DNA of 64,000 bases from Nocardia anocheti. Lineage in GTDB: Bacteria; Actinomycetota; Actinomycetes; Mycobacteriales; Mycobacteriaceae. Position numbers and translations under genes: made by a program. The stretch is from positions 186,001 to 250,000 of the forward strand of contig NZ_JAQQFV010000009.1 in NCBI RefSeq assembly GCF_029675105.1, given 5' to 3'. The notes beneath the pieces were generated by a model. The model worked only from the letters and a program-made list of their open reading frames with translations, was not told where the DNA came from and made no database searches. This document shows, one piece after another, positions 1 through 9,822 of this stretch; within the stretch, counting starts at the first letter, position 1; the number at the start of each line of letters is the position of its first letter.

Positions 1-1
1 G

Positions 2-1090
2 CTGCTGCCCGATATCGCGGCCGACTTCCGGATCAGCGAGCCGACGGCCGGGCACGCGGTGTCGGCGTACGCGCTGGGCGTGGTCGTCGGGGCGCCGCTG
101 ATCGCCGCGCTGTGCGCCCGGGTGCCCAGGAAGAAGCTGCTCATCGCGTTGATGGCCGCGTTCACCGTCGGCAATGCCGCGACCGTGCTCGCCCCGACCT
201 TCGGGTCGCTCGTCGCGGCGCGATTCGTCTCCGGACTGCCACACGGCGCCTACTTCGGTGTCGCCTCGCTGGCGGCCGCCACCCTCGCGCCCGTCGGTCA
301 GCGGGCCAAGGCGGTGGCCGCGGTGATGCTCGGGTTGAGCGTGGCCAATGTGGTCGGTGTGCCCGGCGCGACCTGGCTCGGTCAGCACCTCGGTTGGCGC
401 GACGCCTACGTGGTGGTCGCGATCATCGGCGTGGCGACGGTGGCCGCGCTGTGGCGGTTCGTGCCGCCGCTGACCACCATGACCATCACCGACCCGCGCA
501 CCGAACTCGGCGCGCTGCGCCGCCCCCAAGTGCTGCTCACCCTCGCCGTCGGCGCGATCGGCTTCGGCGGCATGTTCGCCGTGTACACCTACATCGCCAC
601 CACCATGACCGACGTCGCCGGTCTGTCCGTCGGCGCCGTCCCGATCGTGCTCGCCCTGTTCGGCCTCGGCATGATCGCGGGCAATGTCCTCGGCGGCATC
701 CTCGCCGACCGCGGCGTCGACCGCTCCATCTTCGCCGCCCTGCTCGCCATGGTCGTCATCCTGGCCGGTTTCGTCCTGGCCGCCCACCACCCCGTCACCG
801 CCGCCCTCGGCGCCTTCCTCGTCGGCGCCTCCGGCGCGGCCCTGGCTCCCGGCCTGCAAACCCGCCTCATGGACGTCGCCGCCGACGCCCAAACCCTCGC
901 CGCCGCCCTCAACCACGCCGCCCTCAACATCGCCAACGCCGCAGGCGCCTGGCTCGGCGGCCTCGTCATCGCCGCTGGCCTCGGCTACACCGCCCCCGCC
1001 GCCGTAGGCGCCGCCCTAGCCATCGCAGGCGTCCTCCTCTTCACCACCACCGTCTGGCTCGCCCGCCGCCCCGCCCCCGACACGCCGTAA
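2..1090 (+). CDS. MFS efflux transporter, 5' end outside window
   Basis: Partial gene: the reading frame is open from base 2 and its start lies left of the window; 362 residues are visible, ending at TAA. It is a 12-TM major facilitator of the AraJ/Cmx (chloramphenicol or sugar efflux) type. Visible features are the start of the first domain (LLPDIAADF at the edge, then SAYALGVVVGAPLIA), the RVPRKK loop after TM2 typical of the family's motif A region, and a run of Ala/Gly/Leu-rich membrane segments to the C-terminus. It probably exports a small drug-like compound or sugar by proton antiport across the inner membrane. GTG at 59 is an internal codon, because homologous sequence continues upstream of it. 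Substrate cannot be inferred. Confidence 0.85.
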   Translation: MLPDIAADFRISEPTAGHAVSAYALGVVVGAPLIAALCARVPRKKLLIALMAAFTVGNAATVLAPTFGSLVAARFVSGLPHGAYFGVASLAAATLAPVGQRAKAVAAVMLGLSVANVVGVPGATWLGQHLGWRDAYVVVAIIGVATVAALWRFVPPLTTMTITDPRTELGALRRPQVLLTLAVGAIGFGGMFAVYTYIATTMTDVAGLSVGAVPIVLALFGLGMIAGNVLGGILADRGVDRSIFAALLAMVVILAGFVLAAHHPVTAALGAFLVGASGAALAPGLQTRLMDVAADAQTLAAALNHAALNIANAAGAWLGGLVIAAGLGYTAPAAVGAALAIAGVLLFTTTVWLARRPAPDTP

Positions 1091-1131
1091 CCGATTCGAC
1101 ACCTCGCCCGCCTCGAAATACGTTGCAGCAC

Positions 1132-1565
1132 ATGCCGAGCTACCTTCACGAAGCTTTGCTAGACCTGTTCCGCAACGAATGGGTCCCTGGCGTTCTCGCT
1201 CCTGGTCGACGAGTTCCGTGGCGAGTCCTGGTCGCGTTCCTGTCCGTCCTGAGGAAACCGATGACGAACATGCGAAAATGTATCTTGACCTGGTCGACGA
1301 GGCGTTGACCACCGCGGCAAGTCGACGTCTGGAGGAAATGATGGAACGCACTCCCGAATACCGCGGTCGCATCGCCACCAAGTACGTGGCGAAAGGTCGT
1401 ACGGAAGAGGCCGCGCACGCTGTGCTCACCGTGCTGACCGCACGGGGGCTCGAGTTGTCGGCCGCGCAGCGCGCCGTGCTCGGTGAGTGCACCGATCTCG
1501 ATCAGCTCAACTCCTGGTTGACGCAGGCCGTCACCGCCACCAGTACCGACGAACTCTTCGGTTGA
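1132..1565 (+). pseudogene. Decayed Rpn-like (transposase/nuclease-related) protein
   Basis: Remnant of a roughly 290-residue actinobacterial hypothetical family (often noted as Rpn-like). An ATG at 1132 encodes the family N-terminus MPSYLHEALLDLFRN, then the frame breaks. The C-terminal third resumes in another frame from about 1239 (ETDDEHAKMYLDLV) and runs to the family's terminal ECTDLDQLNSWL...STDELFG, stop at 1565. The central portion (about 150 residues in intact members, from memory) is missing and at least one frame change separates the two ends. No ribosome-binding site leads the longer downstream frame. I infer an internal deletion plus frameshifts; a short translated C-terminal fragment cannot be excluded. 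Confidence 0.7.
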
Positions 1566-3062
1566 TCAGGTCGCGGGTGGGCGGGCCCAGCCGAAGCTGA
1601 GGTGGACGGCGCGTTGCCACATTTCGTATTCGGTGTCGCGGGAGTGGCGGTCGGGGGAGGGGCGCCATTGGGCGGCGACCTTCCAGTTGTGGCGTAGGCC
1701 CTGGAGGTCCGGCCAGAAGCCGACCGACAGGCCTGCCGCGTAGGCGGCGCCGAGGGAGACGGTTTCGGTGACCAGGGGACGCACGACGGGGATGTCGAGG
1801 ACGTCGGCGATGGTCTGCATGAGCAGGTTGTTGGTCGCCATCCCGCCCGCGACGCGCAGGGAGGTGGCGCGCAGGCCCGCGTCGGCGTTCATCGCCTCGA
1901 CCACATCGCGGGTCTGCCAGGCGGTGGCCTCGAGGACCGCGCGGGCGAGATGACCCTTGGTGACGTACGAGGTGAGGCCGATGAGCAGGCCGCGGGCGTC
2001 GCTGCGCCAGTGCGGGGCGTAGAGGCCGGAGAAGGCGGGGACCAGGTAGCAGCCGCCGTTGTCGGTGACCGTGCTCGCGAGCGTTTCGATCTCGGGCGCG
2101 GTGGCGATCAGACCGACGATGTCGCGCAGCCACTGCACCAGTGAACCGGTGACCGCGATCGGCCCTTCCAGCGCGTACACCGGCTCCGGACCCACCTGGT
2201 AGCCGATGGTGGTGAGCAGCCCGTGCTCGGAGCGGATCAGCTCGGGCCCGGTGTTCATCATCAGGAATCCGCCGGTGCCGTAAGTACATTCGGTCTCACC
2301 GGGCGCGAAGCAGGTCTGCCCGAACAGCGCCGCGTGCTGATCGCCGAGCGCGGCGCCGATCCGCACGCCCGGCGCGACGACCCGGGCGGTCCCGAAATCG
2401 CCGGTCGAGGATTCGATGCGGGGGAGCATGGCGCGCGGAATATCGAAGAACCGCAACAGTTCCTCGTCCCACTGCCGCGTGGCGAGGTTCATCAGCAGCG
2501 TGCGGCCCGCGTTGGTCACATCGGTGACATGCGTACCGCCGGTGAGATTCCAGATCAGCCAGGACTCCATGGTCCCGAACAGCACGTCACCGCGTTCGGC
2601 CCGCTCGCGCAGCCCATCGACCTCGTCGAGCAGCCACCGCAGTCGGGGTGCGGCGAAATAGGTCGCCAGCGGCAGCCCGCTCAGCTCCGTAATGCGTTCG
2701 GCACCAGGCGCTTTCCGTAACCGATCGACCAGCGCCTCGGTGCGCACGTCCTGCCAGACGATCGCCCGCCGCACCGGCTGTCCGGTGTGCCGATCCCACA
2801 CCACGGTCGTCTCGCGCTGGTTGGCGATCCCGATGGCCGCCACGTCCTCGGCGGTGATCCCGGCGTCCCGCAGCGCGGCGGGCACCACCTTCTCGACCGT
2901 TCGCCAGATCTCCAGCGCGTCCTGCTCCACCCATCCCGAGCTGGGATAATGCTGACGGTGCGCCCGCTGCGCCATCCCGGCCAGCCGCGCGTGCCGATCG
3001 AAGACCAGGCACCGGCTGGAAGTGGTGCCCTGGTCGATGGCCAGCACGAAACGTCGCGTCAT
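1566..3062 (-). CDS. glpK: Glycerol kinase paralogue 1
   Basis: FGGY-family kinase, 498 residues, phosphorylating glycerol to sn-glycerol-3-phosphate with ATP. N-terminal phosphate loop DQGTTSSR, NQRETTVVW substrate segment, GDQHAALFG and YGTG nucleotide-binding segments are present. I take the start at ATG 3062, led by AAAGGTGGG; an upstream GTG at 3071 lies too close to that site. The gene follows the IclR regulator by 61 bp on the same strand and probably shares its transcript. It departs from the canonical pattern where paralogues 2 and 3 do not: NAGRT for NASRT, GDQHAA for GDQQAA and ECTYGTGG for KNTYGTGN. It may therefore have a different polyol substrate or kinetics. Confidence 0.9.
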   Translation of the reverse strand: MTRRFVLAIDQGTTSSRCLVFDRHARLAGMAQRAHRQHYPSSGWVEQDALEIWRTVEKVVPAALRDAGITAEDVAAIGIANQRETTVVWDRHTGQPVRRAIVWQDVRTEALVDRLRKAPGAERITELSGLPLATYFAAPRLRWLLDEVDGLRERAERGDVLFGTMESWLIWNLTGGTHVTDVTNAGRTLLMNLATRQWDEELLRFFDIPRAMLPRIESSTGDFGTARVVAPGVRIGAALGDQHAALFGQTCFAPGETECTYGTGGFLMMNTGPELIRSEHGLLTTIGYQVGPEPVYALEGPIAVTGSLVQWLRDIVGLIATAPEIETLASTVTDNGGCYLVPAFSGLYAPHWRSDARGLLIGLTSYVTKGHLARAVLEATAWQTRDVVEAMNADAGLRATSLRVAGGMATNNLLMQTIADVLDIPVVRPLVTETVSLGAAYAAGLSVGFWPDLQGLRHNWKVAAQWRPSPDRHSRDTEYEMWQRAVHLSFGWARPPAT

Positions 3063-3123
3063 CGAGCCCACCTTTCATCGGTCCACACCCGCCGGTCGCC
3101 CGGAGACCGGCGGCCCGGTGCGT

Positions 3124-3951
3124 TCACTGTGCCACCCGCAGATCCCGGTGCACCGCCCGCGCCGCCACACGAACCTGCTCGATCGCGGTCGCCCGGATCT
3201 CGGATCGGTTGTCGCACAGTCGTTCCACCGGCCCGGTGATCCCGAGCGCGGCGACCACCAGTCCGCCACGATCACGGATCGGCGCGGCGACGCCCGCCTC
3301 CCCGCTGCGGAACTCGCCGACTTCCCCGGCCCACCCCGCCCTGCGCACCCCGGCGATCACCCGGTCGAGCTCACCTGGATCGACGATCGTGCGACGAGTG
3401 AAGCTGGGCAAGGGCGTGCCGGAGGCGAGCGCTGCCTCCGGCCGGGCGGCCGCGAGCCCGGAGGCCCCGGCGGTACCGGAGCTGGGCGCCACGCGCAGAC
3501 TCGCAGCCTCATAGGCCAGCAGCACCTTGCCCAGCGCGGTGGCGTGTGCGGGCAGCACTTCTCCGACGGCCAGCTGCTGGGCGCTGTTGTCGGGCCGGAA
3601 GACGTGGTGGATCACGGTGACCCCGTCCGCGCGCCCCACCGCGATCCGCACCGACTCCCCGGTGCGCGCCGCCAGCGCGTCGGCCCGGTGGATCGCCCGC
3701 GACCGCAGCTCGTTCACATCGAGTCGATCGGTGCCGAGTTTGCCGAGCGCGGGCCCGAGCAGATAGCGGCCGGTCGCGTCGTCCTGGTCGACGAACCCGA
3801 CGCCGACCAGCGTGCGCAGGATGCCGTGCGCGGTGGGTTTGGCCAGGTCGAGGGCACCGGCGATCTCGCCGACCGCCAGCGGGCCCGGGGCGCGCGCGAG
3901 CAGGCGCAGCACGGCGGCGGCGCGTTCGATCGACTGGATCGGGCCGGGCAC
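3124..3951 (-). CDS. IclR-family regulator of glycerol genes (GylR-like)
   Basis: 275 residues. The N-terminal winged helix-turn-helix covers about residues 5-65 (SIERAAAVLRLLA, then LAKPTAHGILRTL as recognition helix); an IclR effector-binding domain follows (HATALGKVLLAY, AAPIRDRGGLVVAALGI). Position between glpK1 and the divergent glpK2-glpD1 pair parallels Streptomyces gylR, so it is probably the glycerol-responsive repressor (inference). Residues about 150-175 hold an Ala/Gly-rich insertion. Start is GTG 3951; there is no ribosome-binding site, but TAGGTT (minus strand, 3958-3963) sits 6 nt ahead, so the mRNA is probably leaderless. A perfect inverted repeat at 3970-3988 overlaps this promoter, suggesting autoregulation. 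Confidence 0.88.
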   Translation of the reverse strand: MPGPIQSIERAAAVLRLLARAPGPLAVGEIAGALDLAKPTAHGILRTLVGVGFVDQDDATGRYLLGPALGKLGTDRLDVNELRSRAIHRADALAARTGESVRIAVGRADGVTVIHHVFRPDNSAQQLAVGEVLPAHATALGKVLLAYEAASLRVAPSSGTAGASGLAAARPEAALASGTPLPSFTRRTIVDPGELDRVIAGVRRAGWAGEVGEFRSGEAGVAAPIRDRGGLVVAALGITGPVERLCDNRSEIRATAIEQVRVAARAVHRDLRVAQ

Positions 3952-3969
3952 ATCTCGAACCTACCAGGC

Positions 3970-3988
3970 CGTTCGGCATTGTCGAACG
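3970..3988. promoter_or_regulatory. Inverted repeat, probable IclR/GylR operator
   Basis: CGTTCG-N7-CGAACG, two perfect 6-bp arms, centred in the 121-bp gap between divergent iclR and glpK2. It lies just upstream of the iclR -10-like box (3958-3963) and about 30 bp upstream of a TAGCGT box (4019-4024) that could serve glpK2. No similar repeat was seen upstream of glpK3 or glpD2. Confidence 0.55.
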
Positions 3989-4072
3989 GTGCCGATGGCG
4001 GGCGCCCGACCCCCTTCCTAGCGTGGGTGCGGCAGGGCGGACTCATGGCGGAGTCCGGTGAAAGGACAACCG

Positions 4073-5581
4073 ATGTATGTGGGTGCGATCGACCAGGGCA
4101 CCACATCGACCCGCTTCATGGTCTTCGACCGGCACGGAGCCGTGGTCGCGCGCCATCAGCTCGAACACGAGCAGATCATGCCGCGCGCGGGCTGGGTCGA
4201 ACACAATCCCGACGAGATCTGGGAGCGCACCCGCACGGTCGTCAAAACCGCACTGGCGCAAGCGGATCTGACCGCCGCCGATCTGGCCGCCATCGGCGTC
4301 ACCAACCAGCGCGAGACCACCGTCGTCTGGAACCGCCACACCGGCCGCCCCTACGGCAATGCCATCGTCTGGCAGGACACCCGCACCGACCGGATCATCG
4401 CCGACCTCGACGCCGCCGGACACAGCGAACTCGTGCGCGCCCGCACCGGCCTGCCGCCCGCCCCCTACTTCTCCGGCGGCAAACTGCGCTGGATCCTCGA
4501 CACGGTGCCGGGTGTGCGCGCCGACGCCGAACGCGGTGACGCCTTGTTCGGCACCATGGACACCTGGCTCATCTGGAACCTGACCGGCGGAATCCGCGGC
4601 GGCGTGCACGTCACCGATCCCACCAACGCCTCGCGCACCATGCTCATGGACCTCGAGACCCTGGACTGGGACGACGAACTCCTCACCGTCTTCGACATCC
4701 CGCGCGCCATGCTCCCCGCCATCGCCCCCTCCGCGAACCCGGCGGGCTTCGGCAGTACCAACCCCGACGGCCCGTTCAAGGGCGTCGTGCCCATCGCGGG
4801 GGTGCTCGGCGACCAGCAGGCCGCCGCCGTCGGCCAGGTGTGCTTCCGCCCCGGCGAGGCCAAGAACACCTACGGCACCGGCAATTTCCTCATGCTCAAC
4901 ACCGGCACCGAGATCGTGCGCTCCCGGCACGGCCTGCTCACCACGGTCGCCTACCGCTTCGGCGACGACGAACCGGCCTACGCGCTGGAGGGCTCGATCG
5001 CGGTCACCGGCTCGGCCGTGCAGTGGTTGCGCGACCAGCTCGGCATCATCGCCGGTGCCGCGCAGATCGAGGACCTGGCCGGGCAGGTGACCGACTCCGG
5101 CGGGGTGTACTTCGTGCCCGCCTTCTCCGGCCTGTTCGCCCCGTACTGGCGGCCCGACGCACGCGGCGCCGTCGTGGGCCTGTCGCGCTACAGCAACAAC
5201 GCGCACCTGGCCAGGGCCACCCTGGAATCCATCGCCTACCAGACCCGCGACGTGGTCGAGGCCATGCAGCGCGACGCGGGCGTGCGGCTCGAGACGCTGC
5301 GGGTCGACGGCGGCGTCACCGTCAACCAGCTGGCCATGCGGATCCAGGCCGACCTGCTCGGCGTGCCGGTCTCGCGACCGGTCGTCGCCGAGACCACCGC
5401 GCTGGGCGCCGCCTACGCCGCCGGGCTGGCGGTGGGCTTCTGGGCCTCCACCGACGACCTGCTCGACAACTGGGCCGAAGACGTCCGCTGGTATCCCACC
5501 TGGTCCGACGAGCAGCGCGAACACGGCTACGCCCGCTGGTGCAAGGCCGTCTCGCGCACCCTCGACTGGGCCGAGATCTGA
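4073..5581 (+). CDS. glpK: Glycerol kinase paralogue 2
   Basis: 502-residue FGGY kinase. It has DQGTTSTRFMVFD at the N-terminus, TNQRETTVVWNRHTG, the TNASRTMLMDL segment, GDQQAAAVGQ and KNTYGTGNFLMLNTG, all matching canonical GlpK. It makes glycerol-3-phosphate in the cytoplasm for the GlpD encoded 33 bp downstream. Start at ATG 4073, preceded by AAAGGA seven bases upstream; the in-frame GTG at 4058 has no such site. No glpF (glycerol facilitator) lies in this locus, unlike Streptomyces gylCABX, so glycerol entry depends on diffusion or a gene elsewhere. Expression is probably controlled by the divergent IclR regulator. Confidence 0.95.
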   Translation: MYVGAIDQGTTSTRFMVFDRHGAVVARHQLEHEQIMPRAGWVEHNPDEIWERTRTVVKTALAQADLTAADLAAIGVTNQRETTVVWNRHTGRPYGNAIVWQDTRTDRIIADLDAAGHSELVRARTGLPPAPYFSGGKLRWILDTVPGVRADAERGDALFGTMDTWLIWNLTGGIRGGVHVTDPTNASRTMLMDLETLDWDDELLTVFDIPRAMLPAIAPSANPAGFGSTNPDGPFKGVVPIAGVLGDQQAAAVGQVCFRPGEAKNTYGTGNFLMLNTGTEIVRSRHGLLTTVAYRFGDDEPAYALEGSIAVTGSAVQWLRDQLGIIAGAAQIEDLAGQVTDSGGVYFVPAFSGLFAPYWRPDARGAVVGLSRYSNNAHLARATLESIAYQTRDVVEAMQRDAGVRLETLRVDGGVTVNQLAMRIQADLLGVPVSRPVVAETTALGAAYAAGLAVGFWASTDDLLDNWAEDVRWYPTWSDEQREHGYARWCKAVSRTLDWAEI

Positions 5582-5614
5582 ACTCCGACAATCCCTTCGT
5601 CCAAGGAGGACCGC

Positions 5615-7294
<1,680 letters not shown>

Positions 7295-7460
7295 GGGCGA
7301 CACCAGGCATCGGGCGCGACGCCGTCCGCTGGTCGCGGTGTGCTGACACGACACCCCGGCGGCGGTGGACCACTCCTCACGGGCGGTTCGCCGACGCCGG
7401 TTCGGGAGCAGCGGCGGCTGAAGCGCCACCCGGAGTTCGGGCGGTGATTACCGTGGACTC

Positions 7461-8225
7461 ATGAATTCGCGCAGTGACCGCCGGGGCACCGTTCTCATCA
7501 CCGGCGCCAGCTCGGGCCTCGGCGCCGAGATGGCCCGCCAGTTCGCCGCCCTCGGCTACGACCTCGCCCTGTGCGCGCGCCGCACCGAGCGCCTCGACGA
7601 GCTGCGGGCCGAGATCCTGGCCGAGCACCCGGATCGGGTGGTCTCGGTGAAGGCGCTCGATGTCGTCGACGACGCGGCCGTCTTCCGCGTCTTCGAGGAG
7701 TTCGCCGCCGAATTCGGCACCATCGACCGCGTGGTGGTGAACGCGGGCCTGGGCAAGGGCGCCCCGCTGGGTACCGGCCGCCACGACGCCAATCGCGAGA
7801 CCGCCACGGTCAACTTCCTCGCCGCCCTGACCCAGAGCGAGGCCGCGCTCACCCTGTTCCGCGCCCAGGGCCACGGCCACCTGGTGATGATCTCCTCGAT
7901 CTCGGCACTGCGCGGCATGCCCAAGACCCTCACCACCTACGCCGCCACCAAGGCGGGGGTGGCCGCGCTCGCCGACGGCGTGCGCACGGAAAACATTCCC
8001 GGCGTGGATGTTTCGGTGATCTACCCCGGCTACATCCGCTCGGAGATGAACGACCGGATCAAGCACGAGCCGAAGTTCATGGTGGACACCGCCACCGGCG
8101 TGCGCGCCATGGTCGCCGCCATCGAGAAGCGCCGCGCCAAGGCGTATGTGCCCGCCTGGCCGTGGGTTCCGTTCGGCTACGCCCTGCGCGTCCTGCCCGC
8201 GCCGCTCGCCCGCAAACTCCTCTGA
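7461..8225 (+). CDS. SDR-family oxidoreductase
   Basis: 254 residues, classical short-chain dehydrogenase. The cofactor loop is TGASSGLGAEMARQ (residues about 14-28), the NAG motif appears as VVNAGLGKG, Ser sits in ISSISALRG, and the catalytic pair is YAATK. ALCARR after beta-2 suggests NADP(H) preference. The C-terminus (WPWVPFGYALRVLPAPLARKLL) is amphipathic and could touch membrane, as in several lipid-reducing SDRs. Substrate unknown. There is no ribosome-binding site; TACCGT lies 6 nt ahead of ATG 7461, consistent with a leaderless message. It stands alone between glpD1 and a lipoprotein gene. Confidence 0.85.
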   Translation: MNSRSDRRGTVLITGASSGLGAEMARQFAALGYDLALCARRTERLDELRAEILAEHPDRVVSVKALDVVDDAAVFRVFEEFAAEFGTIDRVVVNAGLGKGAPLGTGRHDANRETATVNFLAALTQSEAALTLFRAQGHGHLVMISSISALRGMPKTLTTYAATKAGVAALADGVRTENIPGVDVSVIYPGYIRSEMNDRIKHEPKFMVDTATGVRAMVAAIEKRRAKAYVPAWPWVPFGYALRVLPAPLARKLL

Positions 8226-8338
8226 GCGGTCGTTCACGGAAAAACACCGTGGCACAGGCATGTATATGATGCTTGCGCTGTGCTCGGGGGGAAGATCTCG
8301 CAGGGAGACCCCGCGCGTCCCGATGAGGAGGGGAATCC

Positions 8339-8860
8339 GTGAGAACCCGTATCGTGCTGTCCGCCACCGTGGCCGCCGCCGCCTTGCTGCTGTCCGCGTG
8401 CCAGGAGGAGCTGCCGCCCGGTGGTGCGCCGGTCACGCCGTCGTCGACCAAGACCACCTCCGCGGCCCCGGCCACCCCGAACGCCGACGGCGTGCTGAAC
8501 CCGGGTGACACCGGCAAGCTCGAATCCGGCGTCGAGCTGTCGATCCTGAAGGTCGAGGCCGATCAGGTCGAGCGTGAGGGCGCCGTCTCGGTGTTCACCT
8601 TCCAGCTCAACAACACCTCGTCCAAGGCGCTGGACCGCTGGTCCTCGCCGTCGCTGGTCTACGGCGAGGACGGGACCGCCGCCGAGTCGGTGCTGTCGCT
8701 GGACAAGAATTACAAGTACGGCCTGGAGGGCAAGCTGCCGCCCGGCTCCAAGCAGACCATCAAGATCGCCTACGCGGTCCCGGTCGACAAGCTGAAGCCC
8801 GCGGTCGTCACCTCCGAGGAGCTGATCTGGCGCGGCGACTTCAGCAACTACAAGCGCTGA
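8339..8860 (+). CDS. Secreted lipoprotein, DUF4352-like
   Basis: 173 residues. The N-terminus is a lipoprotein signal: MRTRIVLSATVAAAALLLSAC, with lipobox LLSAC and Cys21 as the lipidated residue. A Thr/Ser/Pro-rich linker follows (to about residue 45), then a beta-rich domain with VFTFQLNNTSSKALD and LPPGSKQTIKIAYAVP, resembling the telokin-like DUF4352 exoprotein fold. It is anchored to the outer face of the cytoplasmic membrane; no function can be assigned. GTG start at 8339 is supported by GAGGAGGGG. A strong hairpin follows at 8868-8896. Monocistronic by appearance. Confidence 0.8.
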   Translation: MRTRIVLSATVAAAALLLSACQEELPPGGAPVTPSSTKTTSAAPATPNADGVLNPGDTGKLESGVELSILKVEADQVEREGAVSVFTFQLNNTSSKALDRWSSPSLVYGEDGTAAESVLSLDKNYKYGLEGKLPPGSKQTIKIAYAVPVDKLKPAVVTSEELIWRGDFSNYKR

Positions 8861-8867
8861 GATCCGG

Positions 8868-8896
8868 CCGTGTGGGCGACCGGGTCGCCCACACGG
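8868..8896. terminator. Bidirectional hairpin terminator
   Basis: 13-bp perfect stem (CCGTGTGGGCGAC / GTCGCCCACACGG) with a 3-nt CGG loop, between the lipoprotein stop (8860) and the convergent hydrolase stop (8898). No long U tract, as is common in high-GC actinobacteria. Confidence 0.75.
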
Positions 8897-8897
8897 T

Positions 8898-9758
8898 TCA
8901 CACCGCCCGCAGGTGCCCGCGGCTGGCGTAGATGTGTTCGGCGATGAGAGTCGCGATGCGGTCCGGTGCCTCCAGCATCGGCACGTGACCCACCCCGTGC
9001 ACCACGATGCGGTCCGCCGATTCGGGCAGTTCGCGCAGGTAGCGGGTGGCGTAGACGCTGTTGGGGATGATCCGGTCGTACTCGGCCAGCAGCATCCGCA
9101 CCGGGGTGGCGATGGTGTCGAGGTCGGTCATCGACGGGGCGCGCAGGCTGCCCAGCAGCATCGGGACGATCACCTCGCAGTGCAGCACGGCGGTGACCAG
9201 TGTCGCCAGGTCGCGGCGCGGGATCGCGCTCACGCGCTTGGCGACCAGGAACCCGGCCACCTGCTGGACCAGCGCGTTGTCGACCGCGAACGACCCGAGC
9301 CGCTTGCCGATCTCGACGAACGGGATGAGCGAGGCGAACTTGGCCCCGATCCGTAACTGGGTGATCGAGGGCTGGGTCCAGCCGCCCGCGGGCGCGATGG
9401 CGGTGAGGGTGCGCGCCCGGCCGCGCCGCGCCAGCTCCAACCCCACCCAGCCGCCGAGCGAGTTGCCCGCGATATGGCAGTCACGCCAACCCAATTCGTC
9501 GAGTTCGTTCTCGATCTGATCGGCCAGCGCGTACACGTCCAGCGACCAGCCCTCCACCTTCGGGCCACCCCAGTGCCCCGCGAAGGCGGGTGCGTACACC
9601 TCGCAGTGTGCCGACATCCGCCGCGCCACCTGTTCCCAGCAGTGCGGCGAGAGCATGAACCCGTGCAGCAGCAGCACCGGGTCACCCGACCCGAGATGCA
9701 GCGCCGCGACGGGCGCGGGACGGGCGGTGGACTTGGCGGTGCGTGACGTCATCGTCAT
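8898..9758 (-). CDS. Alpha/beta-fold hydrolase
   Basis: 286 residues. Family landmarks: LLLHGFMLSPHCW (oxyanion HG), the nucleophile elbow GNSLGGW with Ser, LLAEYDRIIP carrying the acid, and VVHGVGHVPMLEAP carrying the catalytic His. This is the general esterase/lipase or epoxide-hydrolase-like class; the lid region (about 140-200) is not diagnostic. ATG 9758 is led by AGGAAGGGG. In M. tuberculosis a related (disrupted) hydrolase gene also lies near trpS, so the neighbourhood may be ancestral (inference). Divergent from exonuclease III with 64 bp between. Confidence 0.82.
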   Translation of the reverse strand: MTMTSRTAKSTARPAPVAALHLGSGDPVLLLHGFMLSPHCWEQVARRMSAHCEVYAPAFAGHWGGPKVEGWSLDVYALADQIENELDELGWRDCHIAGNSLGGWVGLELARRGRARTLTAIAPAGGWTQPSITQLRIGAKFASLIPFVEIGKRLGSFAVDNALVQQVAGFLVAKRVSAIPRRDLATLVTAVLHCEVIVPMLLGSLRAPSMTDLDTIATPVRMLLAEYDRIIPNSVYATRYLRELPESADRIVVHGVGHVPMLEAPDRIATLIAEHIYASRGHLRAV

Positions 9759-9822
9759 TCACCCCTTCCTGGACAGCGGTGTCCCGGGGAGCATTCCTGA
9801 CCTGTCATTGTACGGTCGTACC

